The position numbers and the translations under genes were made by a program. A stretch of DNA of 64,000 nucleotides, from contig NC_054538.1 of assembly GCF_017654505.1 (NCBI RefSeq), positions 51,466,489 through 51,530,488 on the forward strand, read 5' to 3'. Source of the DNA: Polyodon spathula. Taxonomy: Eukaryota > Chordata > Actinopteri > Acipenseriformes > Polyodontidae. The notes beneath the pieces were generated by a model. That model saw nothing but the letters and a program-made list of their open reading frames with translations. It was not told the origin of the DNA and ran no database searches. Of this stretch, positions 63,271 through 64,000 are shown piece by piece; position 1 is the stretch's first letter, and each line of letters opens with the position of its first letter.

Positions 63271-64000
63271 TTAAGAATAGGGCAACATGGTAGACAGCAT
63301 GGATCTGGAGTCCAAATGCTCTCCCAAATAGGAGACTGTCTCACAAAAGTGTGAACTGGCTCTTTGCATGATTCCCCGACATGCCAAACCGTTGAAGGTA
63401 GTCAGTGACGAGTTCCGTGTGGGCCTTTGCCTGCACTGGAGACTGAGCACAAGTGAGCCAGTCGTCCGGGTAACCAAGTACTCTGTCCCTTGGAAAGCAA
63501 ACTGTAGGTACCACCTGTGCCCTGATCTTATGGGGATGTGAAAATATGTATCTTTCAAGTTTGCTGTGGTGAACCAGTCAGCTGGCCTTATTGACTACAA
63601 CAGCTGTTGCATGATCAACATCTTGAAGCTCTGCTGACTCAGATACAGGTTGACCTGTCAGACTGAGAATAGGTCTAAGGCCACCATCCTGCTTGGGCAC
63701 CAGGAAGTACTTGGAGGAGAACCCTTCTTTCAGGTGAAGAGGATGTGCCGTGCAAATAGCCTGATTTTGTAGCAGGGCTGTCACCTACTGAGACAATACC
63801 ACAACGTCTTGTGGATCCGTGACTAACGTTGTAGTTACACCACAAAAGGGAGGGGGACCATGTTTGAATTGTAAAGAATAGCCGGTCTGTACATTAGTGA
63901 GCACCCAGGTGTCTGTGGTGCAAAAACACCAATACTCCAGGTGACTCCCTGAAAAGGGGCCCTGGACCTGTGGCAGAAAAGTACTAGGGCCACTGCTTGG
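63271..64000 (-). mobile_element. DIRS1-like RT fragment, internally deleted
   Basis: On the minus strand: GFSSKYFLVPKQDGGLRPIL (RT box), then DVDHATAVVV and a stop. In another frame comes MKDTYFHIPIRSGHRWYLQF then AFQGTEYL. The sequence then jumps to a degraded active-site box YPDDWLTCAQSP, followed by ELVTDYLQRFGM. Between AFQGTEY and the YxDD box about 35-40 residues of RT are missing compared with related elements, so there is an internal deletion as well as frameshifts. Upstream sequence (63800-64000) matches 160-395 at the left edge of the window. Confidence 0.8.

Overview
The window is AT-rich vertebrate DNA: spliced exons with GT/AG borders, very long introns, microsatellites, and a dense population of fish-type transposons (Tc1, DIRS/Ngaro, hAT, piggyBac, L1, Gypsy with integrase ahead of RT, tRNA-SINEs with an L2-like tail). 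The repeat families, especially the 'AACATAAGAAAGTTTACAAA' repeat and the 'GCAGACGCCTTTATCCAAGG' SINE tail, make me think of a non-teleost ray-finned fish such as a sturgeon or paddlefish. That placement is inference from recognition, not a database result.

The one host protein-coding gene I can establish is the 5' part of phactr2 (phosphatase and actin regulator 2) on the minus strand. Five coding exons can be placed: exon 1 with the start codon (60563-60605), the basic NLS-like exon (27695-27862), the RPEL1 exon (14405-14485), a linker exon (2566-2700) and a Pro/Lys-rich exon (1406-1609). All junctions are in the same phase and join into one open frame of about 210 codons. The remaining exons (RPEL2-4 and the PP1-binding C terminus) lie off the left edge. 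The rest of the window is phactr2 intron or upstream flank.

Layout by coordinate. 1-724: a DIRS-type RT fragment next to a Tc1 fragment. 1406-2700: two exons. 3.0-14.4 kb (intron): a MITE, a DIRS 5' end, nested Tc1 elements including a near-intact 1.48-kb copy, a hAT-like element carrying a 31-bp minisatellite, a CCAAT-box cluster and a palindromic MITE. 14.4-27.7 kb (intron): SINE and LINE-like fragments, one member of a 42-kb-spaced inverted repeat pair with (TA)n(CA)n, a Tc1 pseudogene and an internally deleted hAT gene. 27.9-60.6 kb (intron 1): a tRNA-SINE, a nearly complete 4.8-kb Ngaro/DIRS-like tyrosine-recombinase retrotransposon, a 3'-truncated L1, a piggyBac pseudogene, a hAT BED-finger fragment, a 45-bp-arm hairpin, an unclassified DDE-like gene remnant, an rps29 retropseudogene, a hAT MITE with a clean 8-bp target duplication, and a Gypsy fragment with integrase upstream of RT. 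60.6-64 kb: the phactr2 5' flank with the second inverted-repeat copy, and another DIRS RT fragment at the window edge.

I found no CRISPR array, operon or prokaryotic system, and no functional tRNA or rRNA gene. The most unusual items are the Gypsy element with Ty1/copia-like domain order, the Ngaro-like element with inverted ends and a degenerate ~35-bp repeat cluster, the unclassified DDE-like element with the nearby hairpin, and a short protein-like open segment inside a hAT-like element.
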